Origin: Burkholderiales bacterium | GTDB taxonomy: Bacteria; Pseudomonadota; Gammaproteobacteria; Burkholderiales; Burkholderiaceae_C | Reading direction: 5' to 3' | Assembly (NCBI GenBank): GCA_947372225.1 | Contig: CANBSV010000001.1 | Location: 1 to 64,000 of the forward strand | Length of the DNA stretch: 64,000 nucleotides | Part shown: one piece after another, positions 16,424 through 24,580 of the stretch | Layout: each line of letters opens with the position of its first letter | Numbering within the stretch: position 1 is the stretch's first letter | Program-made: the position numbers and the translations under genes | Notes under the pieces: generated by a model | What the model was told of the DNA's origin: nothing | Database searches by the model: none | The model's input: the letters and a program-made list of their open reading frames with translations, nothing else

Positions 16424-16729
16424 TCAAGCCGCAGCCAATCGGACCAGGGGTTTCATCAGCCCGAGTTCGTTGTGCAGTTTGGCCTCCGCTTGCCAAAGGT
16501 CGTGCTGCGTCTGCATGTCCAGCCACAACTGCGCGCCATTGCCCAGCAGCGTTCCCAGACGCAGAGCCATCTCCGCCGAGACCCCGCTGCGCTCGGCCAG
16601 CACCGCATGCAGCGTCTGCCGCGACACGCCCAGATTGCGCGCAAACGCGCTCACCGACATGCCCTTGAGGCTGGGCAACACGTCTTCGCGCAGGATGGCT
16701 CCGGGGTGGGTCGGTATGCGTTTACGCAT
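16424..16729 (-). CDS. higA: HigA-family antitoxin
   Basis: A 101-residue helix-turn-helix protein of the HigA/VapI type. It opens IPTHPGAILREDVLPSLKGM, the family hallmark, followed by the HTH (SVSAFARNLGVSRQTLHAVL). It binds the HigB toxin and normally represses the operon through the upstream inverted repeat. It follows the toxin gene by 9 bases; toxin-first order is normal for higBA. Confidence 0.9.
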   Translation of the reverse strand: MRKRIPTHPGAILREDVLPSLKGMSVSAFARNLGVSRQTLHAVLAERSGVSAEMALRLGTLLGNGAQLWLDMQTQHDLWQAEAKLHNELGLMKPLVRLAAA

Positions 16730-16738
16730 CAGTGGCTC

Positions 16739-17014
16739 CTAGTGATAGTTCTCGAGATCAAGATGCACCGCGTTTTCACCGTGCCACTCGAAAGTGATGC
16801 ACCAGGGGCCGTTGACGTGCACGCTGTAGCGCTTTGGTTTTCCCTGCAGCCCATGGAAATCAAAACTCGGCACGTTCAAGGCCTCAGGCGTCTTGGCGGT
16901 ATCGATCGCGTCCAGACGGCGCAGCGCCCTTTGCACCAACGCTTTTTGCACCTTGGCACTGGAGCCCTTTTCGAAAAGCTCCTGCAACCCCTTGTGCTTG
17001 AACGACTCGATCAT
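16739..17014 (-). CDS. higB: HigB-family RelE-type mRNA interferase toxin
   Basis: A 91-residue RelE-superfamily toxin of the HigB type. It carries the signature FHGLQGKPKRYSVHVNGPWC followed by ITFEW and a C-terminal LDLENYH. Such toxins cut mRNA on the ribosome. It is the first gene of the higBA operon; the operator at 17024-17044 lies just before its start. Confidence 0.9.
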   Translation of the reverse strand: MIESFKHKGLQELFEKGSSAKVQKALVQRALRRLDAIDTAKTPEALNVPSFDFHGLQGKPKRYSVHVNGPWCITFEWHGENAVHLDLENYH

Positions 17015-17023
17015 GAGCCTGAA

Positions 17024-17044
17024 GTGTAAATAGTATCTTTACAC
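17024..17044. promoter_or_regulatory. higBA operator/promoter
   Basis: A perfect inverted repeat, GTGTAAA-N7-TTTACAC, ten bases before the higB start. On the minus strand TTGTGA, 17 bases, TACACT is a plausible promoter whose -10 overlaps the repeat, so bound HigA would block RNA polymerase. If that promoter is right, the transcript starts within a few bases of the ATG. Confidence 0.65.
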
Positions 17045-17071
17045 CTCACAAGGCCGCATCCCCTGTCGGCT

Positions 17072-17191
17072 TGCCCCCCCCACGAACCGCCGTGCACGCG
17101 TAACTGTGCGTTCTTGTCCGCAGGGCTGTCCGCACTGGCGGTGACCGATCCGGAGCTGGCCAACACGTGAGGGCAGCTCGCGCTTGGCGCC
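17072..17191 (+). pseudogene. 5' remnant of the carboxymuconolactone decarboxylase-like gene
   Basis: This stretch aligns without gaps to 18812-18931, the first 40 codons of the intact gene, at a constant offset of 1,740 bases. The best part, 17130-17189, is almost identical. In the matching frame it reads LAVTDPELANT, then a stop where the intact gene has Phe, then GQLALGA. The start codon is lost. It is a dead fragment in direct orientation, left on the other side of the CHRD and sulfotransferase genes. Confidence 0.8.
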
Positions 17192-17620
17192 CTATTTTAG
17201 CTGTCCACGGATCTCGCCCGACTTGACGGTGGCGCTGTGGACGTTGATGTACAGGTTGCCGCTGTTGAGGCTTTGAATCTGATCGTCAGTGAGCTTGGTG
17301 TCGGCCGGGATCGACCACTCGTTGTCGCCGGTCTTGCTCAGGCTGACGATGACCGGGCCGTTGCCGTTGGGCATCTTGGCCTCGTGGATATGGGCCATGG
17401 TGGCTTCCATGCCCGTCACGGTCACGCTGCCGCTGATGGATTTGTCAGCAGCCACGGTGATCACTGCGCTGCCGCTGGCAGAGGTGGTGACCGGCGGAAC
17501 TTCCTGCGCGCCGCTGAGGGAGATCTTCATTTCTGCGGCGGAGGCGGTGACACACAAGGCAGCCAGGCCCAGCGTGATCGCAGAAATGGCCTGCTTGCCG
17601 ATCAATGAGAGTCGGTTCAT
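17192..17620 (-). CDS. CHRD-domain exported protein
   Basis: A 142-residue protein. GGAGAAA before the ATG at 17620 supports the start. A signal peptide (to about residue 29, ASAAE) precedes one CHRD domain: SLSGAQEVPPVTTSASG, then AHIHEA and the terminal LYINVHSATVKSGEIRGQL. CHRD domains are found in chordin and many bacterial exported proteins of unclear function; the conserved His residues suggest metal binding. It lies between the pseudogene fragment and the sulfotransferase. Confidence 0.88.
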   Translation of the reverse strand: MNRLSLIGKQAISAITLGLAALCVTASAAEMKISLSGAQEVPPVTTSASGSAVITVAADKSISGSVTVTGMEATMAHIHEAKMPNGNGPVIVSLSKTGDNEWSIPADTKLTDDQIQSLNSGNLYINVHSATVKSGEIRGQLK

Positions 17621-17831
17621 GACGTTTCTCCTATGGGTTGGGGGGATCTGCTTGCAGCGGTATGACGCCACTGCCCGGTGAATGATTCACTCCGCCCGTC
17701 AACCGAGCCACTCCGGCGTGAAGGGGCTTTGAGCAAACGCCTGGGTGGAAATTCGCTGTGTTCCTTGGGGTTTGATGCGTTTTTCGTTCATGACGCTGCC
17801 AGCCGTAACGCTCGCCTCACCCAGGAGTCAG

Positions 17832-18560
17832 TCAAGCATTGATTTTTTGATACCCGAACAATTCAAAGTCCCTGTCGAAAAGGGAATTGATTTTCCGAAT
17901 GGACGACGGACGCATTCTGTCGGCGTATCGATAGCCCTTGGGGCCGTTTGTTGACTGCGCGTCAATCTCGGTCACATTGCTGTTGATTTTGGGTAAATCG
18001 ACAATGCCCACAAGGTCGCCGAATTTACCGATGTCTGACTCAAAATCTTCCACCTTGCCGATGAAGTCGACGAATTGACTCCCGCAGACGTGAGTCCAGT
18101 AATGCGCGGGGTGCATCGGCAGGTTGGTGTTTCTGCCCTGCTCGTAAACTTGATGTTCTTCCAGCAGGTCAATCCACTCGTCAAAATCATGGTTTGCCTT
18201 TTTGAGCATTTCATGATTCTCATTCAACTGGGACATCACAAGATCTTTCACCCAGGGTTTGTGGAATTTCAAATTCGGCTGATGGTTGATATCTCTTTTG
18301 AGTTGGACAAACCCTGAGTAAGCCCTGTCGTAAGGGTTGCGAACGAACGAAGCCAAACGATACCCATGCTTGGCCTCTGGCAAGCCCAGGAAGTCGGCGC
18401 AAGTCAGGTGCTGATGGATGACCCGGTTCAGATGTTCGTTGAAGTGGAAAAATCTGTTGTACGTGCTTTCATTAAATCCTGAAAGCCGCTCTGCGATGGT
18501 TTGGCTGGCCGTTTTCCACGGCAAAAACATGATGAATTTTTTGGAGTGAGAAATGACCAT
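17832..18560 (-). CDS. carbohydrate sulfotransferase-like protein (foreign-looking)
   Basis: A 242-residue protein of the sulfotransferase family 2 type. A 5'-phosphosulfate loop is seen at residues 14-22 (PWKTASQTI) and the 3'-phosphate site at 71-84 (SFVRNPYDRAYSGF), followed by IGKVEDFESD. These bind PAPS, from which sulfate moves to a glycan hydroxyl. The gene is strikingly AT-rich compared with its neighbours (one 60-base line counts about 37% GC), uses Asn/Lys/Phe codons freely, and is bounded by AT-rich DNA, all signs of recent transfer. No other PAPS or glycan gene is adjacent. Confidence 0.75.
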   Translation of the reverse strand: MVISHSKKFIMFLPWKTASQTIAERLSGFNESTYNRFFHFNEHLNRVIHQHLTCADFLGLPEAKHGYRLASFVRNPYDRAYSGFVQLKRDINHQPNLKFHKPWVKDLVMSQLNENHEMLKKANHDFDEWIDLLEEHQVYEQGRNTNLPMHPAHYWTHVCGSQFVDFIGKVEDFESDIGKFGDLVGIVDLPKINSNVTEIDAQSTNGPKGYRYADRMRPSSIRKINSLFDRDFELFGYQKINA

Positions 18561-18811
18561 TTGAAATGCTTTCGCCCCTTCGAGGGTCTCGTTATGGATA
18601 CTGGGTCGCGTTGTTGATATTCAAAACATACCCAATACCTGGGCATCAATGCACCTGCCTCGGTAGGGCCAAGGAGGGCGCAGATTTTATCGAAAGAGGA
18701 AATAGATCCCTAAAAAATCGGGCGTTGAACTGCGAGTGACGTGAACCGCCGCGGTCCACGGGATCGACAATCCCCACCCCGAGCCGCGCAACGCCCCCAA
18801 GGAGAATTTCC

Positions 18812-19567
18812 ATGTCCCCCGACGAGTTGGCGCGCACGCGCCGCGATGAATATTTGCCCGCGCAGCTGGCGGTGCTGGCGGTGACCGATCCGGAGCTGGC
18901 CGACACGTTCGGGCAGTTCGCGCTGGGCGAGGTGCTGGGGCATGGCGATCTGGACACGCCCACGCGACTGATGGTGCAGCTCGCAGCGTTGATCGCCTTG
19001 CCGGCGCTGCGCGAGTACCGCGCGCTGCTGGGCGCAGCGCTGGATGCCGGGGTCACGCCCGTTCAGGCCAAAGAGCTCGCGCATCAGGCGGTGCTGTACG
19101 TCGGCCTGCCGCGCGCCATGGACTTCATCCACGCGACCAACGAGGTGCTCACCGGTCGCGGCGTGGCGCTGCCGCTGCCTGCGCAGTCGACGACCACGCC
19201 GGCCGACCGCGCCGACACCGGTCTGGCGCTCGAGCAGCAGATCTTTGGCCGCGAGACGGTCGACAACTTCTTTGCCACGGCGCCGCCCGATCAGCTGCAC
19301 ATCCAGCGCTACGTGGCGGCCCATGCGTTTGGCGACCACTTCACGCGCGGCGGCCTGGATGTGCGCATGCGCGAACTGCTCAGCCTGAGCATGCTGGTGG
19401 CGCTGGGCGGCTGCGAGCCGCAGGTCAAGTTGCACGTGGCGGCCAACCTGCGGGTGGGCAACGACCGCGCGCGACTGATCGATGTGATCACGCAACTGCT
19501 GCCGTACATCGGCTACCCGCGCACGCTCAACGCGCTGCGTGCGCTCAATGAGGTGCTGGCGGCCTGA
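18812..19567 (+). CDS. carboxymuconolactone decarboxylase family protein, two domains
   Basis: A 251-residue protein with two CMD/AhpD-type helical domains. Each is built around an LLSLSMLVALGG or LMVQLAALIAL helix followed by a segment like VRMRE or VTPVQAKELAHQAVLYVGLPRA. Members include gamma-carboxymuconolactone decarboxylase and alkylhydroperoxidase-like proteins; no CXXC pair is seen, so peroxidase activity is unlikely. GGAG precedes the ATG. Part of its 5' end is duplicated as a dead fragment at 17072. Confidence 0.82.
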   Translation: MSPDELARTRRDEYLPAQLAVLAVTDPELADTFGQFALGEVLGHGDLDTPTRLMVQLAALIALPALREYRALLGAALDAGVTPVQAKELAHQAVLYVGLPRAMDFIHATNEVLTGRGVALPLPAQSTTTPADRADTGLALEQQIFGRETVDNFFATAPPDQLHIQRYVAAHAFGDHFTRGGLDVRMRELLSLSMLVALGGCEPQVKLHVAANLRVGNDRARLIDVITQLLPYIGYPRTLNALRALNEVLAA

Positions 19568-19630
19568 GCGCACCCTCAAACGCCCGGCCGGGCGTGGACA
19601 ATCTCGGGGTTTCAAACCACGAGCGATGCC

Positions 19631-19948
19631 ATGACCACCACCACCCGATTTTTCGCATCCCTGTGCGCCTCGGCCGCGGCCCTGGCTTTGATGAGCGCGC
19701 AGCCGGCCATGGCCGAGCAGCCGGCACAGCCCACCCATTACGCGACCCAGCCGTCGCACAAGGCGGCCCACGACGGCACCACCCACAAGGCGGCCAAGAA
19801 AGCCAAGGCCAAGCCCAAGGCCAAGGCTGACAAGAAGGCCGGCGCGACAGACGCCAAGCACAACGCCCACCCGGCCAAGAAGCACGCGAAGGCTGCCGGC
19901 CAGCACAGTGGCAAGAAGGCCGCCAAGACCCAGTCGCAGGTGAAGTGA
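19631..19948 (+). CDS. Lys/Ala/His-rich exported protein
   Basis: A 105-residue protein with a signal peptide (to AMA, about residue 32) and a mature part dominated by Lys, Ala and His (HKAAKKAKAKPKAKADKKAG). The composition resembles histone H1-like tails, as in the small proteins at 10697 and 14959, though there is no alignable core. Function unknown. It ends 35 bases before the next small exported protein gene and may share its transcript. Confidence 0.7.
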   Translation: MTTTTRFFASLCASAAALALMSAQPAMAEQPAQPTHYATQPSHKAAHDGTTHKAAKKAKAKPKAKADKKAGATDAKHNAHPAKKHAKAAGQHSGKKAAKTQSQVK

Positions 19949-19983
19949 GTCGCCTGAAGGGTGCCAACATCCGGAGCAAGCAC

Positions 19984-20358
19984 ATGAAGACGATTGCATG
20001 GGGTTGTCTGCTGGCCGTCGCCGCCATGGGCGCGATGGCGCAGGAGCAAAACACGGTCAACGGCGTGTTCACCGAATCACCCGACAACGCCAAGCTGGTG
20101 GGCGCGCACCTGACCATCACCGGGCTGACGGGCAAGCGGGCGACCATGGTGTGGCCCGATGGCTCGGACCGCAAACTCAAGAAGCTGCACCAGGATTCCG
20201 CGTTGTCGGTGCTGCAGTCGGTCGGCCCCACGGGCGGCACCGACACGGTCTATCTCGAAACCAACAACAGGAAATTTCTGGTCGTGTCGGTGGGCACCTC
20301 GGGTGTCGCCAAGGGCACCAGCGCGTCGGTGACCTCGTACCGTGGCGACATCAAGTAG
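19984..20358 (+). CDS. small exported protein of unknown function
   Basis: A 124-residue protein. The ATG has GGAG upstream and opens a signal peptide (MKTIAWGCLLAVAAMGAMAQ). The mature domain of about 100 residues alternates short strands (AHLTITGLTGKRATMVWPDG; NRKFLVVSVGTSGVAKGTS), suggesting a small beta-barrel or sandwich. I do not recognise the family. Confidence 0.65.
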   Translation: MKTIAWGCLLAVAAMGAMAQEQNTVNGVFTESPDNAKLVGAHLTITGLTGKRATMVWPDGSDRKLKKLHQDSALSVLQSVGPTGGTDTVYLETNNRKFLVVSVGTSGVAKGTSASVTSYRGDIK

Positions 20359-20410
20359 CCTGGGCTGTTGGCGATGAGCGGTGGCATCCACCGGGGCGCA
20401 CGCTCACGCC

Positions 20411-21166
20411 ATGACTGACATCGACCTTGTCGTTTCGCGCCTGCGGCAAGCCCGCGAAGGCCAACCTGCGCAGAGCGCTCCCGAGCTGACCGATGCTGCT
20501 GCCGGCTACGCCGCGCAAGAGCAACTGGCCCGCGAACTGGGCTGGTTTGGCCACAGCACGCCGCGCTTCTGGAAATCAGGCGGCCCCAACCGCGAGGCGG
20601 TGGCGTTTCATGCGGCGCTGCCGCCGGACGGCGTGTGGAACAGCCCGGCAGATGCCAGCGCCTGGCCGTTCACGCTGCGCGGTGTCGAAGCCGAAATCGC
20701 GCTGCGCCTGGGCGAGCCGGTCGATGCGCAGCGCGCAGCCACGCTCGATCTGGAAGGCGCGTGCAGCCTGGTCGACGCGATGTGCGTGTCGATCGAGATC
20801 GTCGATTCGCGCTGGGCCGAGCGGCTGCAGGCCAACCGGTTGGCCAAGCTGGCCGATGTGCTCTCGCACGGCGCGCTGGTGCTGGGCCACTGGGTGCCGT
20901 TCGATGCGCAGCGCGATTGGTCGGATCAGGTCTGCCGCGTGCGCGTGGGCACGCAGCCCACACAGGTCTTTCGCGGCACGCACCCCGTGGCCGATCCGGT
21001 GTTCGTGTTGCCAGCCTGGCTGCGCCACGCCACGCGCAACGGCGCGGTGGTGCCGGCGGGCAGCGTGGTGACCACGGGCACCTGGTGCGGCTTGCTGCAC
21101 GCCCAACCCGGCGACGAGGTCGAGGTGGCCTTCGAGCGCATCGGCCAGGCCAGCGTGCTGCTCTAG
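20411..21166 (+). CDS. 2-keto-4-pentenoate hydratase-like protein (FAH family)
   Basis: A 251-residue protein of the fumarylacetoacetate hydrolase/hydratase family. Metal-site blocks are visible: GVEAEIALRL (Glu-x-Glu type), CVSIEIVDSRW and VTTGTWCGLLHAQPGDEVEV. Members hydrate 2-hydroxypentadienoate in meta-cleavage pathways of aromatics or act on related keto acids. No other catabolic gene is adjacent, so the substrate is open. The ATG at 20411 is preferred to an upstream GTG. Confidence 0.82.
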   Translation: MTDIDLVVSRLRQAREGQPAQSAPELTDAAAGYAAQEQLARELGWFGHSTPRFWKSGGPNREAVAFHAALPPDGVWNSPADASAWPFTLRGVEAEIALRLGEPVDAQRAATLDLEGACSLVDAMCVSIEIVDSRWAERLQANRLAKLADVLSHGALVLGHWVPFDAQRDWSDQVCRVRVGTQPTQVFRGTHPVADPVFVLPAWLRHATRNGAVVPAGSVVTTGTWCGLLHAQPGDEVEVAFERIGQASVLL

Positions 21167-21213
21167 ACCTAGACCGCACGAGCGTGTAGCCCCCGAGGGC
21201 CTCGGGATGGCGC

Positions 21214-22263
21214 TCAGTCCTCGCGCACGCTCAGGTGCAGAGGCACGGGGCCCTGGTCGCGGTTGTGCAGCGGACGCAGCAGCAGCGCCGTCAGCTCGGG
21301 GCTGAGCGACAGGTCGAACTTGCCCTGGTTGATGCCGGCCACGCGCACGAAGCGGCTCTCTCGCTCGAGTTCATTGCGGATGACGAGCGTGACCACCTTC
21401 TCGCCCGCGCTGATGAACACCCAGTGCCGGAAGCGATCCGGGTCGCGTGCGGCGTGCACGGCGCGGCGCCAGGCGTCGAGGCGCTGCGCATGCGCGGGTG
21501 CCCGCGCCGCAGGGGCGAACACGCTGACTTCGTTGGTGAATGCCGAATGGGCGGCAATGGCGTTGTCGCGCGCGCGCACCGACACATGGGTGCTGAACGC
21601 GAATTCGGGCTCGTAGAGCACGACGTGGGTGTCGTCCTGCCAGGCGATGGCGCCCTGCTCGGTGCGCAGCCCGAAGATCAGCTCGCCCACTTGCAAGCCC
21701 TTGGCCACCACATGCTCGCCGTGCGCTTGCACCACCGCCGTGAGGATGGGCAGCAGCCGGTCGGTGGTCATGTCCCCGGCCGCCAGCGCGCCGCGCAACT
21801 CGGGCGTGAGTGCTGCGTGGTGCGGCGTCGGCGCGCCGATCTGGTGGAAGTCGGATGTGCTCGCATCGAGGCCGTCTGAGGTGGTCCAGTGCAGCAACTC
21901 GGCCTCGCCCTCGGGGCTGGATGACGCCAGCAGCAGCGCCACCTCGCGCCCGGCATCGAATGGCCCCAGTTCGATCGTCAATCGCGTGAGCAACTCGCGG
22001 GGACTGGCGGCGGGTGAGTGCTGCTCGCGCAAGAAGTCCAGCAGCTGCTCGGCCAGATCCGCATCGCCGGCGTACGCCACTGCCACACCGGGTGCGAGCG
22101 CTACCAGACGCAAAGGCGACGCCGCCACATGGCCGCCCTCAACGTCGTCAGGCGACTCGCCATCGCCCGCCATGCGCCTGACGGGCGCCACGTAATTCAC
22201 GGCACCCGCATTGGCCAGCAGGCACACCGAGTTCTTGTATTTCCAGCCAGCGCAGTAGGTCAC
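21214..22263 (-). CDS. divergent Anbu/proteasome-like Ntn-fold protein
   Basis: A 349-residue protein. I chose GTG at 22263 because AAAGGGG lies seven bases upstream, whereas an ATG 33 bases earlier has none. The product then begins Met-Thr-Tyr-Cys-Ala-Gly, like Anbu-type bacterial proteasome homologues (MTYCVA), with Thr2 placed to become the N-terminal nucleophile. Next come a proteasome-like strand pair (WKYKNSVCLLANAG) and LAPGVAVAYAGDADLAEQLL, matching the second strand-helix of the fold. The usual Asp and Lys of the active site are not obvious, and it is longer than Anbu. The call is a hypothesis. Confidence 0.5.
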   Translation of the reverse strand: MTYCAGWKYKNSVCLLANAGAVNYVAPVRRMAGDGESPDDVEGGHVAASPLRLVALAPGVAVAYAGDADLAEQLLDFLREQHSPAASPRELLTRLTIELGPFDAGREVALLLASSSPEGEAELLHWTTSDGLDASTSDFHQIGAPTPHHAALTPELRGALAAGDMTTDRLLPILTAVVQAHGEHVVAKGLQVGELIFGLRTEQGAIAWQDDTHVVLYEPEFAFSTHVSVRARDNAIAAHSAFTNEVSVFAPAARAPAHAQRLDAWRRAVHAARDPDRFRHWVFISAGEKVVTLVIRNELERESRFVRVAGINQGKFDLSLSPELTALLLRPLHNRDQGPVPLHLSVRED

Positions 22264-22315
22264 CCGGACGCCCCTTTCAGCCCCCGAGTTTGGCATTGGC
22301 CGCGTGCCGCGGCGA

Positions 22316-22810
22316 TCAGGGACCCGAGGAATCGGTCTGACAGGTCATCGCGGTTCGCATGCCCTTGAGGAACGCACGCCGCACGCTGCCGGCGGCCAGG
22401 GCCGCGGCCACGCTTTTCGAGTAGCGCTCGGCACCGCTGAGCTTGCGCACCCAGCTGCGAAACGGCAGCACGCCTTCGGCAGCGCCCTTGAAGGCGCTCA
22501 TGGCCGCGTCGCCGGCCAGATCGGAGCCACGCTCGAGCATGTCGCGGCTGGCCTTGTCGCGCGGCGCATCGAAGTCCGGTCCGAGCAACTCATCGAGCTC
22601 GGCGATCTCCGCGGCCAGGCCGGCGCAGCCCGGCGCGTCGGGCTCGCGGTAGGGGTGTCGGCGCGCCTTCATCAGCGGCTCGGGGATGGGCTCGGGCGCC
22701 ACGTTGAGGTCGTTCAAGGGCGTCTCGGCCACGGTGGTCACGCGCTTGGTCTGTGGCGCGGAACAAGCCACCAGTCCCAGCACACACAGCGCAACCAGAG
22801 TTCGTTTCAT
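22316..22810 (-). CDS. lipoprotein of unknown function
   Basis: A 164-residue protein starting at the ATG at 22810, which gives a lipoprotein signal (MKRTLVALCVLGLVAC). The mature protein has an Ala-rich, mostly helical body (GSDLAGDAAMSAFKGAAEGV, then VRRAFLKGMRTAMTC) and conserved-looking Cys residues. I do not know its role. It is divergent from yaaA and 52 bases upstream of the Anbu-like gene on the same strand. Confidence 0.65.
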   Translation of the reverse strand: MKRTLVALCVLGLVACSAPQTKRVTTVAETPLNDLNVAPEPIPEPLMKARRHPYREPDAPGCAGLAAEIAELDELLGPDFDAPRDKASRDMLERGSDLAGDAAMSAFKGAAEGVLPFRSWVRKLSGAERYSKSVAAALAAGSVRRAFLKGMRTAMTCQTDSSGP

Positions 22811-22919
22811 GGTGCTCAAGCCGTAGTAACGTGAACCCAGTGGAGCACTGCAGCGCGCCCTGGGTTGCGCCGGAGTGAACCACATTCGCCCTTCATTTGT
22901 GCCTCTCAGAGTGGTTGCC

Positions 22920-23702
22920 ATGTTGTTTGTGTTGTCCCCCGCCAAGTCGCTCGACTACGAGACGCCGTCGAGCGTCGCCCAGCCCACCACGCCGCAGTTC
23001 GTGGCGCAATCGGCCGAGCTCATCGACATCTTGAAAAAGCGCAGCCCGGCCGAGATCGCGGCGCTGATGGACTTGTCCGATCCGCTCGCCGCGCTCAACG
23101 TGGCCCGCTATGGCGTGTGGAGCAAACGCTTCACCGACCGCAACAGCAAGCCGGCGGTGCTGGCCTTCAACGGCGATGTGTACGAAGGCCTCGATGCCGC
23201 ATCGCTGGGCGACGACGACCTGCAATGGGCGCAGCAGCACGTGCTGATCCTGTCGGGGCTGTACGGCGTGCTGCGACCGCTCGACCGCATGCAGCCCTAC
23301 CGTCTCGAGATGGGCACCGCGCTCGACAACGCCCGCGGCAAGAACCTCTATGCCTTCTGGGGTGACACGCTGGCGCGGCACATCAACGAGCGGCTGAAGT
23401 CCGACGCGTCCCCGGTGATCGTGAATCTGGCCTCGCAGGAATACTTCAAGGCGGTGCGGCCCACCGCGGGCAGTCGCTGGTTGAACGCGCGGGTGGTCGA
23501 GTGCGTGTTCGAGGACTGGAAGGCCGGCACGTACAAGATCATCAGCTTTCACGCCAAGCGCGCGCGCGGGCTGATGGCGCGTTACGCGATCACCCGCCGC
23601 GCGAGCACGCCGCAGCAGTTGCACTCTTTCGATGCCGAGGGCTACGCCCTGGCGGCCGAGGCCAGCGACGAACAGCGGCTGGTGTTTCGCCGCAAACTCT
23701 GA
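22920..23702 (+). CDS. yaaA: YaaA, peroxide stress protein (DUF328/UPF0246)
   Basis: A 260-residue YaaA. It begins [16 protein letters not shown] and carries [31 protein letters not shown] and [16 protein letters not shown] blocks that define the family. YaaA lowers free iron during hydrogen peroxide stress and binds DNA. The ATG at 22920 fits the family N-terminus. The dioxygenase gene follows after 10 bases, so the two are probably an operon. Confidence 0.93.
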   Translation: MLFVLSPAKSLDYETPSSVAQPTTPQFVAQSAELIDILKKRSPAEIAALMDLSDPLAALNVARYGVWSKRFTDRNSKPAVLAFNGDVYEGLDAASLGDDDLQWAQQHVLILSGLYGVLRPLDRMQPYRLEMGTALDNARGKNLYAFWGDTLARHINERLKSDASPVIVNLASQEYFKAVRPTAGSRWLNARVVECVFEDWKAGTYKIISFHAKRARGLMARYAITRRASTPQQLHSFDAEGYALAAEASDEQRLVFRRKL

Positions 23703-23712
23703 GGAGACCGCC

Positions 23713-24534
23713 ATGTCCGCCTCCCAAGTCACTCCTGATCTGCGCCGCTGGATCGCCGAGCAGTCGGCGCTGGGCCACACGCCAGAGACACTTCTGGGCT
23801 CGATGCTGAGCAGCGGCTGGTCGTCGAAAGCCGCCGAACAGGCGCTCGGCGAGGTGCTGCACGGACGCCCGCTCGAGGTGGACCAGGTCACCGGCTTGCC
23901 CCCGCCGGTGCCGGTTCCCGATCTGTCAGCCGCAGCGGGCGCCACCGTGATCGCCACCATGGCCCACCCGCGCGTGGTGGTCCTGGGCGCGATGCTGACG
24001 CACGATGAATGCGATGAGCTGGTGGCACTGGCCCGGCCCAAGCTCGCGCGCTCTGAGACGCTCGAACTCACCACGGGCGGCAACGCCATCCACGAGGCAC
24101 GAACCAGCCATGGCATGTTCTTCGCCCGCGAGGAAAACCCGCTGTGCGCGCGCATCGAGCGGCGCATCGCCGACTGGTTCGGCTGGCCGCTCGAAAACGG
24201 CGAGGGGCTGCAGGTGCTGCACTACGGGCCGGGCGCCGAGTACAAGCCGCACTACGACTATTTCGACCCCGCCCAACCGGGCACGGCGCCGGTGCTCAGA
24301 CGTGGCGGCCAGCGCGTGGCCAGCCTGGTGATGTATCTCAATACACCGACGCGCGGCGGGGGTACGGTCTTCCCGGACGTGCAGTTCGAGGTGGCCCCCG
24401 TCAAGGGCAATGCGGTCTTTTTCAGCTACGACCGGGCCCACCCGGCCACCCGCTCGTTGCACGGCGGCTCACCGGTCATCGAGGGCGAGAAATGGGTGGC
24501 CACCAAGTGGCTGCGCGAGCGCCGGTTCGAGTGA
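23713..24534 (+). CDS. prolyl 4-hydroxylase-type 2OG-Fe(II) dioxygenase
   Basis: A 273-residue protein. The last 190 residues form a P4Hc domain with iron ligands His180 and Asp182 (YKPHYDYF), distal His250 (RSLHGGSPV) and the oxoglutarate-binding Lys260 (GEKWVATKW). The N-terminal 80 residues hold a short helical domain. It would hydroxylate a protein proline, or a similar side chain, in the cytoplasm. AGGAGA precedes the ATG; the gene follows yaaA directly. Confidence 0.88.
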   Translation: MSASQVTPDLRRWIAEQSALGHTPETLLGSMLSSGWSSKAAEQALGEVLHGRPLEVDQVTGLPPPVPVPDLSAAAGATVIATMAHPRVVVLGAMLTHDECDELVALARPKLARSETLELTTGGNAIHEARTSHGMFFAREENPLCARIERRIADWFGWPLENGEGLQVLHYGPGAEYKPHYDYFDPAQPGTAPVLRRGGQRVASLVMYLNTPTRGGGTVFPDVQFEVAPVKGNAVFFSYDRAHPATRSLHGGSPVIEGEKWVATKWLRERRFE

Positions 24535-24543
24535 GCCGGGCGA

Positions 24544-24568
24544 GCGCAGCGCCTTGAGAGCGCTGCGC
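24544..24568. terminator. hairpin between convergent genes
   Basis: A perfect 9-bp stem, GCGCAGCGC / GCGCTGCGC, with a 7-base loop, in the 46-base gap between the dioxygenase and rhlE stop codons. There is no T-run, so it may only assist termination or protect 3' ends. Confidence 0.4.
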
Positions 24569-24580
24569 AAGGATGCCGGA

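Noticed and set aside
21187..21205. Palindrome CCCGAGGGCCTCGGG as a terminator
   Set aside because: The stem has a one-base loop and no T-run; it may be chance in GC-rich DNA.
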